The notes under the pieces are model-generated. The model was not told the origin of the DNA and did not search any database. It saw only the letters and a list, made by a program, of their open reading frames with translations. A stretch of 64,000 nucleotides of DNA from Petunia secreta (taxonomy: Eukaryota > Streptophyta > Magnoliopsida > Solanales > Solanaceae): assembly GCA_029990175.1 (NCBI GenBank), contig JARKIP010000035.1:20511501-20575500 (forward strand). The letters run 5' to 3'. This document shows, in pieces, positions 20,700 to 33,645 of the stretch. The position numbers and the translations under genes were made by a program. How positions within the stretch are numbered: the stretch's first letter is position 1; each line of letters starts with the position of its first letter.

Positions 20700-23600
20700 T
20701 CGTGTTATTTGCTTCCTAGTTAGATTGTTTGTTTCCTAAAAATTATTGTTTGGACAGTTTAAACGTTGCTATAATTTTGGTGGCATTCTGCGGAAAAATC
20801 AAATTTTAGTATGACATGAAGTTGTGCTTTTTTTTCGCTATTCATCAAAATGCCAACCGTCAATGGTTTTGCTTTATCCGTTGTGTCAAATACTTAGTCT
20901 ACTTGGATTTTAGTTTCTCTAGGTTTAACTGGAACCATGAGAATTAAAGTTTTTTTTGTCTTGATGTGAGAAGAAAGAAAAGCCACATCTTTTTGGCGAA
21001 GTTTCTTCAAAAGCAAGGATAGTTGATGTTTGTTTCCAATTAAAATTGAACAACTAAAGTTTTCTTTGTTCTCATAAGCAAGCAACAAATATCCTGTAAA
21101 GTGGGACACTTTGTATCCCATAAGACAAATAGAAGACAAGGATTTTGTGTTCTATTCAAGAGTAGTTCCATCCGATGAGTACTATATTTCTTTTAAAGTC
21201 TGTATCTTTATTTGCTAAGATGTGACTAAAGTCTGCATTACTTGGATATGTTTTTGATACAAGAGTAATTAATAATGAACTTAGGGCAAAAGCATTAGGG
21301 TTGACTGACTTCTTCTTCTACGTGACGAAACAAGAGTGATCTTTGTGATTCTTGCCCCTTGGTTCTAATTTTGAACTAAATGGAAACTTGTTTCGTGTGA
21401 AATTAGAAAGTTAAATTGGTTTTACTCCTGAGGTCCGAGGCTAAAGTAATTTTCGAAAAAAGGAGACTTAATGTCAAATAAGGCTTATGGCAGAAAAGGA
21501 CTTCGCGTCCTCATTCTTTTAGGCAGTTGACCAAAAGAAAGACAAAAGAGAGTAATATTTTAGAGTATTACTTGGCAAGGCCATTTGTGGCTAATGATAG
21601 TCTTTTTAAACGGGCTGAAAGCCAAAAATTTAGAGAAAAAGAAAAGTTCTTTTCTATACGTTAAACTTTAAACTTATAATGATAATTATCCATGCTTACC
21701 AGAACACTTGTCATGGTTCATATAATTCATGTGGCATATATTTGTATAAGACTATAAGTATGTTCTGTAACAAGATTCATGACAAAGTATCAAATAATTA
21801 AATGCAAAACTTAGAAAGAAGAATGGTTAGAATCTTTGGGTGGTGTGAGAAGCACGTTTGCTTTATGAAATATTCTGAATATTTCTAGGTCACTTAGCCT
21901 TGTGTTATTGTTAAATTTTGATCTGCCAACGTCACAAAGTCATCTGGCTATTGTGAAAAATGAAGCACCCGGTCTAAAGTTTCTTGGTACACTTTAATAC
22001 CACCACTATTATCATATACAAGTGTTGTATATACATGTGTATGTAGACTTCTCTAGATGCAAGTCAATTTTTTTAAAGAAGAAAACATCTCATTCAAGGG
22101 GATGATATACCATCTCTTCTTTGACTTTGATAACCGGTAGTTGTCTTGCGTAGGAAAGAAAGAGTCTTTTTCTATGTCCAAGCCAAGGACAATGCTAGTG
22201 AAAACAAGTGTGCACTTAATAAAGATATACTGAAAAGAAGTGTGCACTTGCGCAAGTACCATATCCAAACTTTAGTTTGTGTGGTGGTCTGAAATTTTAG
22301 CATGTGTTGCGAAAATTAATATTTCAAGATGCAAATTAATTTGTGTGACATTATATTCATCAAGTGTGTGTACTCGTATGAATGCTAGATTTAATGCTTT
22401 ATGCTATTATAGATTCTATGCTTATTTGGTCTTGAATTTTAAGTAATTTAAGGCCTGTGTTCTTTAATAATTGATTATGTTAGATTTATCGAATATTAGA
22501 ATTTGGATGATGATTGAGAACATAGTGAACTTTTGATTCCGGATCTAATATGAAATAAATTTAACATAGTTAAATTATTTTAAGGATTAGTATGTATATG
22601 AATTTTAGGCGATAAGAAAGTACATAGTTGTCTCCATAAGTTTATACTAGTTTATATCAATATGTCAACTGCTACTAGAATATTGTCCTTAGCTTAACAA
22701 AAGTGTTTACAGTGACAATAAAATTCAGTATGTCCTAAAAAGGGCAAGAGGCTCTAGATATGTCTATAATGTCCCGTGAAAATGACATTAATATTTCATT
22801 GTAGCTGGTACATTATGACACATGTGAACCAAGTTATGAAATTGTTCTAAGTTACTTATATTTCATATAAGTTATGGATGAATGAAATTCAAATTTTTTA
22901 CTATTGGTTTTTTTTCTGTTTTGTACATAATTTTTTTTTTTCACTTGGAAAACTAGTTCCAAGGGGAAGGACATGTATCAATTTATGATACTATTTCGGT
23001 CCAAGATTTATATGTTCATCAGTGAACAAGACAACAATGGCAAAGTAACTGAAATTGAATCACGATGTTACATTCCTAGCGAATGTTTTTCCTAAGTAGG
23101 GTGAGATAGGTTATGGCTTGTCTCTTCATGAAACTGTGGATCAATTTGCTTCTGCTAATGACAGTCAAATGAATTCGTGTAAGAGTCACTTTGGTGATAA
23201 TGGATCTGTTCTGTGTAGCACCAAGATGACTAAAAGAATTTATTTAATATTGCTGGTCCCAGTGGGAGTAACTATCAATTGATAAATCAATTTTATCAAT
23301 CTCAACCTCGACGAATGAGTCGTCTACATATTCCCCATCGTCGATTTGAGATCAAAGGGGAAGCATATATAGTTACTCCACAAGATGAATAAGAGCAACG
23401 AAAGATAAAATGAGGCTCTTAAATACCGTGCTAAGGATGAGTATCTAGAACAATGGAACATGAAAAGGAGTTAGTAAAACCAAACCAAAAATTGGAATTG
23501 GTTGGTCTACTTATGGGTCATAGCGCCATTGGGAAGAAATGAGTTCTCAAAATACGCGAAATTCAAGAAATCGTTCAAAGGGATTGCTGTATCTGTCAGA

Positions 23601-23817
23601 AAAATCCTATATTAAGAATTTTTTCTTGAACGATTTAACATGCAAGAGTGCAAACTCATTAATACTCCTATTTCTAGAGCCAAAGGGTTAAGCTGGAGGA
23701 TGTGTCCTTGTGAACCCATAAGAACATGATTTGACTCATGTTGCCTGATATCTGTTATTTCAGTTAGCGAATATCAATCTGACTTAGAAAAGATATACTG
23801 GAAAGCAGTTAGAGGAT
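20700..23817 (+). pseudogene. Copia A gag-pol remains, first part
   Basis: No long ORF. Plus-strand reading around 23290-23460 resembles the stretch before RT (RHIPRRRFEIEGEAY, then EALKYRAKD). About 23590-23810 resembles the RT/RNase H border of copia (LERFNMQECKLINTPIS, then YWKAV). Between these two the catalytic RT core is absent, so a deletion of several hundred bp is inferred. The first 2 kb shows nothing recognisable. Confidence 0.6.
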
Positions 23818-24540
23818 TGATGCAACCCAAATTGCATCGAGACCATTCACTTGAAGTCAAGCCAAGGATATACAAGACGCTCACCTACACTTGGTTTGGA
23901 GAGGCATGGATGATATGAGCTCGGGAGAGGACTTAAAGATAATGCATTGGAGCTCAATCAATATGGAAACTGGGCAGGAAACAGTGCAGGCAGCAGGGGA
24001 GCAAAACAGGGCAAAACAGGGGAACACCTGCTGAGCTTACTGCCTGACAAAGAACTTTTGTTCTTTGCGATCGCATGCACACCATCGCGATCGCGAAGGG
24101 GAATCATTTTGTCTTCGCCTTCGCGCCTTGTCTCGCGCAATCGCGCGACTCAGCGTTCAAGTGTGCCTCGCGATCGCATATATCCCTGCGCGATCGCGAT
24201 GAACACTTGAGCAGCTGCGGACCAGAATGTAGGAAAACATTGTAAAGGGGTGTTATAAATACACCCCTCTCTCATTTATTGCTCTTTAGCTTACTTTGAA
24301 CACAAAAACATTAATGAGCATTGCTCTTGAACCTTGTAACCATTTTGGTTTGAATCAATTGGATGAATCCAAGTTGCTCTTCAATCCGTCTCTGATCATT
24401 CTATTTGCTCGAGCCACGTGACTCTTGAGGATAGTTGCATAGCGTTAGGTGATTCTTTCCAATCGTTCGGGGTGTAACGGAACAAGTTCTTCGTTGCTAC
24501 TTGAACTTTCGTGTGAGTCTTGTCTCGTTTTTATCTCGTT
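23818..24540 (+). repeat. CRM element 5' LTR, 3' end replaced
   Basis: Matches 30430-31179 until GTCTCGTTTTTATCT, then diverges. Has a 10-bp insertion near its start compared with the right LTR. TATAAATA at 24254-24261. Confidence 0.85.
24060..24205. repeat. GCGATCGC palindrome cluster in the CRM LTR
   Basis: Four GCGATCGC palindromes plus near-copies (GCGCAATCGCGCG) lie 50-190 bp upstream of the LTR TATA box. The cluster is repeated in the right LTR (about 30668-30800), and three further partial copies lie in the leader (25168-25255). Confidence 0.92.
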
Positions 24541-25599
24541 GCGTTCTTACGAACTCTCGTCCTACTCTTCGTGCTTGTCATCTTTGTTCCGTGTTTATTT
24601 TCTTGTTCTTGTTCTTGTTATATTGAAAAAGAAGAAAAAAATTCAAAACCTTGAAAACCCAAAAATTTGATAGAAATCGCTTGTTGTTACGATTTTGTTG
24701 GTGTTGATTATCGGGGATTGTTTGTTTACATAATCTCGACAACTGGGAACCAACAAAACACGTTTTGGAGTTGAGAATCAAAAGTTGGAAAATTTGAACC
24801 CTAGGTTGAAAATTTTGCAAAATTTGCTGGAACTCGGTTGATGTTGTGAATTCTTGTTTGTTTGGTATCGGGGTTTACTCCTTATAGTTTTTCCGTCGTT
24901 TTGATACCACCATAACATCATTTGGAGTGTTGCAGTGAAAATCAAATTTTTTGGTTCTTGAAGGTTTTGAAAATTTTTGAAGAAACTTGTCCAAATTCAT
25001 TGAAACAAGTTGTTTGTTGGATATTTGTTTGATTAAACCGGTGAGGATTGTTTACTACAGTTGAAACACCATTTGAAAGCTTGGAAACTGAAAACAAGTT
25101 GAATTTGGGTTGTTGTGGGTTCAAAAACTGCAATTTTCTGTCAAGTTTCTGGTTCTGCTGCACAGACTTGTGCGATCGCGCAAGGCCTCACGCTATCGCG
25201 TCATTTCTGCCTTTTGTACATCGCGATCGCGCTCCTCTGAACATGATCGCGAAGGGTAACAATTTCCAGAATTTCCTGAACTGGGACAGAATGTTCGCAA
25301 AGGTATCGTAACAGTTTCCAACCACCAAAACTCCCATAGTTAATTGTTTGGTTCAAGTGCGCACCAAATAGCTTAGCGTTTATCGAGTCCCATTGAATCC
25401 ACTCTTCCCGAAGAGCATTTGGTTCTTGTATTTTGGATTGATCATTGAGGAGGTTGCGCAACTACGAGGAGGCAATTGATCTCAAGCTTGTGAGAACCTA
25501 ACCCAACTTGAGTGAACCCGAGCGACAAACACAAAGTGAGGGAGTGAGTGAGGATTTTTTCTCTAATATCTTGCTTGTTTTTTATTGTTGTAGGTACAA
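24541..25599 (+). other. CRM element leader
   Basis: About 1 kb between the broken 5' LTR and gag. No coding function. No initiator-Met-type PBS (TGGTATCAGAGC or near variant) could be found. Contains GCGATCGC repeats at 25168-25255. Confidence 0.65.
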
Positions 25600-27907
25600 T
25601 GTCCAACGAAGGAGATGATACCACGAAAAATGCCTTGGCTACTATCCTTGCCAAATTGGATAGTATGAGCCTAAGGATTGAGAACCTCGAGAAGGTGACT
25701 TCGAGTATCCAAACCGAGAAAGGGACCTCGAGTGTCCAAGTTGAAGCCGGTGAAGGTACTTCAAGTTCCACCTTTACCCCGGAACAAGTTGTTGAGTTGC
25801 TTAGACAACAACGGGTAAAGGAAGATCGTGAAAGAGATGAACAAGTGTTGGGCAATACCCAACGAGTGAGCATTCCTCGCATAGTGGGCAATCCCCAAAG
25901 AAATGTTCCACTTCCCGGACCTATTCAACATGTTCAACCTCTTGAGCAAGTTGATCAAGCTCAAGAAGGGGAGGAGGAAGAGTATGGTGGTAGTGAATAT
26001 GGGGCTCCTAATCCGAATGGGAGAGCCATGAATTGGGGTCGCAATGTGGATAGGGGTAGAGGGCCACCCATAGGATATGTTGGAGGGAATGCTAGGAGGG
26101 ATTACGGTGGTTATGGGGATAACTTTGGAGGCCAACCGGAGCCGTACCAAGGGGGTCGAGAAAATAACAACCTTAATAGTGTGAAGCTTACTATTCCTTC
26201 TTTCAAAGGGAGTAGTGACCCGGTGGAGTACATTGAATGGAAGTTGACCATAGAGAGAATATTTGACACCAATGACATGAACGAGGAGAGGAAGGCCAAG
26301 TATGCCATATCTTCTTTTGAGTCCTTTGCTTCTACTTGGTGGGAGTCGGTCAAGAGGAGTAGAAGGAGAAATGCCATGGCTATCAATGTTACTCGGGGAG
26401 AGTTGCTTCGAGTGATGGATAAGAAGTATTTGACCGAGCAATACCGTCATGCCCAATACAAACGCCTCTATGAGTTGAAGCAAGGGTACAAGACGGTTGG
26501 GGAATACTTCAATGAGTTTGAGCAAATTCGTATGACCCTAGACTTGGATGGGGAGATAATGAGCCGGCCGAGATCCGTTTTAGAAGTGGTTTGAATCGAT
26601 ACATAGCCTCTCAATTGAAGTTCCACAAGTATGACAACCACTATGACCTCTATGATGATGCGGTTGAAGCTGAGAAATGGCTCAAAGAGGAGAAGTCCGC
26701 TCGCTACAAGAGTAGCAATGCTACTCCCGTGAGTAAGCCAAAGGAGTGGAAGACCCCTACACCAAATGCAAGGTTTCCAAACACAAGTGGTACAATTGCT
26801 AGCAAGGATGTGAAGAAGCCTTATGAGAAGTCCACACCGCATATGAGAGGTAACTCTAAAACTCATTTGAGCAATCCTATTTCTACTTCTACTCAATGCT
26901 ATAGATGTAAGGGTTACAGACATCTTTCCAAAGATTGCCCAACCCGGAAAACTATGGTTGTGGTGGGTGAATTGGTGTGTGAACAAGATAGTGAGCCCGA
27001 GGATGAGGGAGTAGAGGGTGATGAGGAGGTTGATGAAGGGGAGGTTGCAATGGAGGATGATGATGATGTCCATGCCTTCCTTGTTGTGAGGAGGAGTTTA
27101 GGAGCCATGTGTGTAGAGGATAGTGAAACCTTGCAAAGAGAGAACCTCTTCCATTCTAAATGTCGAGTCATGGGTCTCCTTTGTTCCATGATTATTGACT
27201 CGGGAAGTTGTGCCAATGTCATTAGCCAAACACTAGTTTCCCAATTGAAAATACCCACCTTAAAACACCCAAGTCCTTACCGTTTGCAATGGCTTCGTGA
27301 GTGTGGTGAATTGAGGGTAGTCAAACAATGCATGATCAAGTTCAAGATAAGGAACTATGTGGATGAACACATGTTCGATGTTGTGCCCATGCAAGCATGG
27401 CACCTTCTCTTTGGAAGGCCATGGCAATTTGATCGACATGTGGTTCATGATGGCCGTGCCAACACCTACACGGTGAAGCATGAAGGCAAAAAGTTTGTGC
27501 TCAAGCCCTTATCGCCCAAGCAAGTAAGTGATGATTACAAGCGCATGAGGGAATTGAGGGAAGCGGCAAAGGCTAAGTGGGTTTTGGAGACTAACCCTTT
27601 GGCCGAGAGCTTGGTGGTGGCTCCACCATCTTCTACCGGTGGCATTTGTGCCATGATGCAACCGGGTGAACTTTTGAGAAGAAATGATGGCGACAAACTA
27701 CTCATTTGCCTAGTGTACAAAGGTATGATTGTTACTTCTGAATTTGATTATTCTTCTAACCTTTTGCCTAGTGCTTTTGAAAATATTTTGAAGGATTATG
27801 GGGACATGTTCCCGGATGAGATGCTCGATGGATTGCCTCCCTTGAGGAGTATTGAACATCAAATTGACTTTGTCCCGGGATCTCAAATCCCAAACAAGCC
27901 GGCATAG
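25600..27907 (+). pseudogene. CRM element gag and protease
   Basis: ATG at 25600 (MSNEGDDTTKNALATIL) starts a short coiled coil, a Gly/Arg-rich stretch, then the retrotransposon gag domain (VEYIEWKLTIERIF ... WWESV). A frameshift at about 26562-26570 moves gag to another frame, which then runs to 27907: CCHC knuckle CYRCKGYRHLSKDCP at about 26900, an acidic stretch, and the aspartic protease motif IIDSGSCANVIS at about 27190. TAG at 27905-27907 ends it just before RT. Gag forms the particle and the protease processes the polyprotein in an intact element. Confidence 0.9.
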
Positions 27908-30490
27908 AGAAGCAATCCCGAGGACACAAGGAAGTTGCAAAAGCAAGTGGATGAATTTCTTACCAAGGGCTTGGTGAGGGAGAGCTTGAGTCCATGTGCC
28001 ATACCCGTGATCCTTGTTCCAAAGAAGGATGGCACTTGGAGGATGTGTGTGGATTGTCGTGCGGTCAACATGATCACGATAAAGTATCGACATCCCATAC
28101 CTCATTTGGATGACATGTTAGATGAGCTTAGTGGTTCTAGCATCTTTTCGAAGATAGACCTTAGGTCCGGTTACCATCAAATCCGGATGAAACCCGGGGA
28201 TGAATGGAAAACCGCATTCAAGACCAAGTTTGGTCTATATGAATGGTTGGTTATGCCCTTTGGCCTCTCCAACGCACCTAGCACTTTCATGAGGCTAATG
28301 AACCATGTGCCAAAGCCACTCATCAACAAGTTTGTGGTCGTCTACTTTGATGATATATTGATATATAGCAAATCAATAGACGACCATATTGACCACTTAA
28401 GGCAAGTGCTTGAAATTTTGAGAGCCGAAAAGCTCTATGCTAATTTTAAGAAGTGTGCCTTTGGTGTTGAAAAGGTAGTCTTTCTTGGGTTTGTTGTGAG
28501 TTCCCAAGGAGTGGAGGTAGATGAGTCTAAGGTAGAGGCCATTCGTGATTGACCTACTCCTACCACCGTGAATCAAGTGAGGAGCTTTCATGGTCTTGCT
28601 AGCTTTTATAGGCGATTTGTAAAAGACTTTAGCTCCATTGCCGCCCCACTCACCGAGTTAGTAAAGAAAGACAAATCCTTTGTGCGGGGAGAGCCTCAAG
28701 AGAGAGCTTTTCAAGAATTGAAAAGTAGGTTGAGTACCGCCCCCTTGTTACAATTGCCCGACTTCGGGAAGGCTTTTGAGGTTGAATGTGATGCCTCGGG
28801 GGTGGGAATCGGGGGTGTTCTCATGCAAGAAGAGAAACCCGTCGCCTACTTTAGTGAGAAGTTGAAGGGCGCAACCTTGAATTACTCTACGCATGACAAG
28901 GAGTTGTATGCCCTCGTGAGAGCTCTAGCCCATTGGCAACACTATCTATGGCCTCGGGAATTTGTGATCAAGAGTGACCATGAGTCACTCAAACATCTAA
29001 GAGGCCAAGAAAATTTGAACAAGAGACATACCAAGTGGGTGGAGTTCATTGAGTATTTCCCTTATGTGATTCATTACAAAAAGGGTAAGGACAATGTTGT
29101 GGCCGATGCGCTTTCTAGAAAATTCGCTCTTGCCACCACTCTCGCTTCTAGACTTATGGGTTTTGAAAGCATCAAATCATTGTATGCTCATGACCCAAAG
29201 CTCAAGAGCATTCATGATGCTCTAGTGTGTGGGGAAAGAGTGGAGAAGTACCAATGGGTAGATGGCTACATTTTCAAGAATGGGAGAGTGTGTGTCCCCG
29301 AGTCCTCTTGGAGAGACGTGCTAGTTCAAGAAGCACATTGCGGGGGCTTGATGGGTCACTTTGGGGTGGACAAGACTTTGGCCATACTTAAAGAACAATT
29401 CCATTGGCCAAAAATGAGGCCTCTTGTGGAAAAGTTTTGCAATTCTTGCTTGGATTGCAAGAAGGCCAAGTCTAGATCCAACAACTATGGTTTATACACT
29501 CCTTTACCCATACCTACTAGTCCATGGGTTGATCTTTCTATGGATTTTGTTATGGCCTTGCCCCGGACTAGAGGAGGACACGATAGCATTTATGTTGTCG
29601 TTGACCGTTTCTCCAAAATGGCTCACTTCATTCCATGCAAAAAGACTAATGATGCACAACATGTAGCTTCCTTGTTTATTGATAATGTTTTGAAATTGCA
29701 TGGGGTGCCTCGCACCATTGTTAGTGATAGGGACTCCAAGTTCCTTAGCCATTTTTGGAAGTGTTTGTGGGGTGCTCTTGGCAGCAAGTTGCTCTTCTCC
29801 ACGTCCCACCACCCTCAAACCGATGGGAAAACCGAGGTGGTGAACCGGACTTTGGGAGCTCTACTTAGAGCTATGACCAAAGGAAAGGCCGGGGCTTGGA
29901 TTGATAAGCTACCACTCATGGAGTTTGCATATAACCGCACTTTACATCGCATGATTGGCATGACTCCATTCGAGTGTGTTTATGGTTTTAACCCTTTGAT
30001 TCCTCTTGATCTTACCCCTTTGCCAAGGGATGTGGTTGTTGATTTTGAAGGTAAAGCTCGGGCCAAGGCATTGCTTGAACTTCACGCCAAGGTGCGGAAG
30101 ACTTTGGAGGAGGCCTATGAGAAGATAGCAACCAAGAAAAACAAGGGAAGAAAGAAGGTGGACTTCAACAAAGGGGATTGGGTTTGGGTGCATTTTCGCA
30201 AGGAAAGGTTTCCCAACCAACGGAAAGGGAAGTTGGCACCAAGGGGCGATGGCCCATTCCAAGTGTTGTCGAAGATCAACAACAATGCCTATGTGATAGA
30301 TTTGCCCGGTGAGTACAATGTATCGACCACTTTCAATGTTAGTGACTTGACTTCTTTTGATGTAGGTGATGATACCTTGGAGGAGGACGCCTTAATTTCG
30401 AGGATGAAATCTTCTCAAGAAGGGGAGGATGATGCAAATCGAGACCATTCACTCGAAGTCAAGCCAAGGATATACAAGACGCTCACCTAA
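27908..30490 (+). pseudogene. CRM element pol (RT, RNase H, integrase)
   Basis: Same frame as the end of gag. RT: IFSKIDLRSGYHQIRM (first catalytic Asp) and VVYFDDILIYSK. A TGA at 28550-28552 separates RT from the RNase H part (FEVECDASGVGIGGVLMQ, KSDHESLKHL, NVVADALSRK). Integrase: zinc finger HCGGLMGHFG ... CNSCLDCK, then the triad Asp in SMDFVMALP, Asp in VSDRDSKF and Glu in KTEVVNRTL. C-terminal part GKLAPRGDGPFQVL. No classical chromodomain was recognised. The reading frame continues about 60 bp into the 3' LTR and ends at 30490. Confidence 0.92.
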
Positions 30491-31179
30491 ACTTGGTTTG
30501 GAGAGGCATGGATGATATGAGCTCGGGAGAGGACTTAAAGACAATGCATTGGAGCTCAATCAATGTGGAAACTGGGAAGGAAACAGTGCAGGCAGCAGGG
30601 GAGCAAAACAAGGCAAAACAGGGGAACACCTGCTGAGCTTACTGCCTGACGAAGAACTTTTGTTCTTCGCGATCGCATGCACACCATCGCGATCGCGAAG
30701 GGGAATCATTTTGTCTTCTCCTTCGCGCCATGTCTCGCGCAATCGCGCGACTCAGCGTTTAAGTGTGCCTCACGATCGCATATATCCCTGCGCGATCGCG
30801 ATGAACACTTCAGCAGCTGCGGACCAGAATGTAGGAAAACATTGTAAAGGGGTGTTATAAATACACCCCTCTCTCATTTATTGCTCTTTAGCTTACTTTG
30901 AACACAAAAACATTAATGAGCATTGCTCTTGAACCTTGTAACCATTTTGGCTTGAATCAATTGGATGAATCCAAGTTGCTCTTCAATCCGTCTCTGATCA
31001 TTCTATTTGCTCGAACCACATGACTCTTGAGGATAATTGCATAGCGTTAGGTGATTCTTTCCAATCGTTCGGGGTGTAACGGAAAAAGTTCTTCATTGCT
31101 ACTTGAACTTTCGTGTGAGTCTCGTCTCGTCTCGTCTCGTTTTTATCTCTTTATCGCTTTCGTATTTTCGAATGCATCA
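30430..31179 (+). repeat. CRM element 3' LTR
   Basis: 750 bp, TGATGCAA to TGCATCA, followed by AGGAT. TATAAATA at 30856-30863. Its first 60 bp encode the end of pol. Confidence 0.92.
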
Positions 31180-31184
31180 AGGAT

Positions 31185-31720
31185 ACTGAGGTATCTCAAA
31201 AACATAGTCGATTATCCTTGTATTGTCAAGGAAAGGATCTGCGACTCAAAGGCTATACTTACGATGATTGAGAAGGAGATTTAGATGAGAGAAAATCTAA
31301 ATCTGAGTATGTCCTTCTTTGCTAAACAATAGTGATGGGTATATTGTTTGTGTAGCAAGAAATAATCATCAGCCTTATTTATAAAGTAAGCTGAATTTCG
31401 AGGGCTTTCAACAACTTTGCAGAGTTGTTTGGCTTAAATATCTTTATGATAAATTTGGGTGTGTTGGATAGCGTGCTATTGAATTAGTGACACTGACAAT
31501 AAAGTGTTAAAGTCAAGTCTCAATAGCTTACACAAAAGTCCCAAGTATCATTGGAAGACAAAACATATTGATATAAAGTATAATTTCATTAGAGACATAG
31601 TTATATTTTTTAAATATAAAAGTGGACATGATATACATATCTATGCATTATATGATAGTAGATCCGATAGTCAAACTCATAACATTTGGTGCTTATGAAT
31701 GATATGTGAGGTCATTGGGT
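31185..31720 (+). pseudogene. Copia A RNase H and pol end
   Basis: Plus-strand fragments RILRYLKNIVDYP, then PKYHWKTKHIDIKYNFIRDIV (the conserved copia pol end, compare KHIDIKYN in copia B), with stops between. Continues the piece cut off at 23817. Confidence 0.75.
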
Positions 31721-32414
31721 TTGCGTAGATGTCGATGTATTTATATCTTAAACTTTTCCCAAGCATGTTCACATAAAACTACATTATTTGAAGTTAATGT
31801 AGTTGAAGCCTAAATTTCTTGTTGTTGGTTCATATACATAGAATGATTTCATGTTTAGTACATAATTTTAAAGTATGTCGGACAGACAAAAAAATTGGCC
31901 TATTCACACAAGCAATTGCATCTATTGTCTAGGTGATTAATAGGGATGAGACAATTATATACTTATTATTATCTGAGGTGATAATAATAGAGAGCTTGAA
32001 GTTTATAATAAGAATGTCGCTTGTTTTGGTTAATCATATTTGATTAAATGTGAGTCTGTCTTAATGCCAGATGTGAGTTCTGAAGAATAGAATGTATGAG
32101 TAGATTTGTGAACTCAAAGTTAGACATAGGTTGTCTGAACTATCATCTGCACAGTATTTAATTCGCGAAAGACATACGCTCCACGGGAAAGGAGTCAATA
32201 CTGTGATACGTGATTCATACGACGTATGCATAGAGTGACCTATGGGCGATACAAGTTTATATCTCTTCTTGTTTATCGTGTGAAGCCCTGAAAATTATAA
32301 GTAATTTTCTTTCTTTGTACCCTCATGACTTTGATCGGTTTTTCGAGATTCAGTTTGGTATTTTCTATCTTAGGGTATTGCCTATAGATCATGGATGGTT
32401 TGGTCTGGCGAGAC
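31721..32414 (+). other. Copia A non-coding 3' interior
   Basis: No coding sequence; AT-rich. Precedes the Tat-2 insertion; the rest is at 44040-44402. Confidence 0.6.
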
Positions 32415-33077
32415 TGTTCAACCGTAATTTAGTTTTATCAGGTTAATTCACAATTAAATTTGTAGAGCGGGGTCACGGTCAATAATCGAGATTAAAATGC
32501 TCTTAATGAAGTAAATATAAATGCCTGTAATAAATGCGGAAAAGTAAAGAGACAATTAATGCGATATAATGAATAAATAATCAGACAAAGAAGGAACCGT
32601 GCTCAGGCCGTTCAGACTTGATTAAATTCCTTTCCTCGTACTCTTTTAGAGATTCGGTTAATGAAACAGTAGAGAAGATCTTTCGACAAGCAACAGTAAT
32701 AAATATTTGCTGGAGATAAAGTATTGAATGCTAGTAAATTGTTTAGAATACAGGTGTAGATTTCAGAGAAGCCTTAGATTGTATGCTAGTGACTTAAATT
32801 ACAATATATAGGCAGCTTATGTGCCCGTTCGCAAGCAGTTGTAACTCCTCAGACGAGCAGTTGTGTTGTTTGTGGATAAGGTTCCTACTTTGAATTGCCT
32901 TGATTGATGGGCTGCGACTTTTCTGGCCGTAGTGACTGTTCATCTGTCCGTTGCAACTGTTTATCTTCGGTCTTATCCATTGCCTTCATATCCACTCGTT
33001 GCCACGTGTCGTTTGTGTGCCGCCCTATGTGGATGCTGAGTCATCAACTTTGGTGACGATGGATTTCACCCAATACA
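32415..33077 (-). repeat. Tat-2 3' LTR
   Basis: 663 bp, near identical to 43372-44034. The probable polypurine tract is the minus-strand reading of about 33078-33092 (GTGCGGGGACTATC). Confidence 0.96.
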
Positions 33078-33526
33078 GATAGTCCCCGCACTTCTCGGGC
33101 AGAGGATCTGGTCGAGGAGTGGAGAACCAACTACGAGTGGGAATGAACTTTCTGATCTCTCCTTTCATAGTAAGCACGAGTTTCCACATGGTTTTGCTCG
33201 TTGGACTTGATCGTTTCCCTTTAGTACAAGTATTAAATGCTCCCTCAAAAGTTTTGACTGATTGGCGTCCTTTTAGTGTACGCATTAAATGCTCTGTTGG
33301 AGACGAGACGTGCAAGCTGTCTATTCCGTTCCACTTTTCTCTGAAGAAGTGACTGTTGCGCGTTCCGAGACTGCAGGCGTGATGATTGAACTGTGCCTAC
33401 TCATGTCTTGCACGTCCCAAGATAAAAGAAAACCGTCATTCCGACTTTTATCTCATTATTTTCTTTAACGGCTGGATCGATTCACCTTTTATGCGGATGT
33501 TTGCCACGTGTAGGTTTTGCGAACCC

Positions 33527-33534
33527 TATAAATA
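33527..33534 (+). promoter_or_regulatory. TATA box of the Tat-2 antisense gene
   Basis: TATAAATA 119 bp upstream of the antisense ATG at 33646, matching the arrangement in Tat-1. Confidence 0.7.
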
Positions 33535-33645
33535 TAATTTTTCCCAGCTGAAGGTCCTTTACTTTGCTTCAAATTGCATACTATCTTTCAGAGCTTTACA
33601 CCACTTTCCAGCAAAAACTCAAAACGTGACAAATCCGCTTTAAAA

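Larger units (their letters stand above)
23818..31179 (+). mobile_element. CRM-type chromovirus (Ty3/gypsy), full length, inactive
   Basis: 7,362 bp with AGGAT target duplications (23813-23817 and 31180-31184). LTR ends TGATGCAA and TGCATCA. RT (KYRHPIPHLDDMLDELSGS, FGLYEWLVMPFGLSNAPST) and the late integrase (LPGEYNVSTTFNVSDLTSF) are of the type I know from the CRM clade, whose founding members are centromeric. Whether this one targets centromeres cannot be told. Gag and pol are broken by one frameshift and two stops. The left LTR lacks its last bases and no PBS follows. Confidence 0.88.

Noticed and set aside
25761..26525. 254-codon minus-strand ORF over the CRM gag
   Set aside because: Shadow of gag in the opposite frame; composition has no protein-like pattern and gag motifs are on the plus strand.
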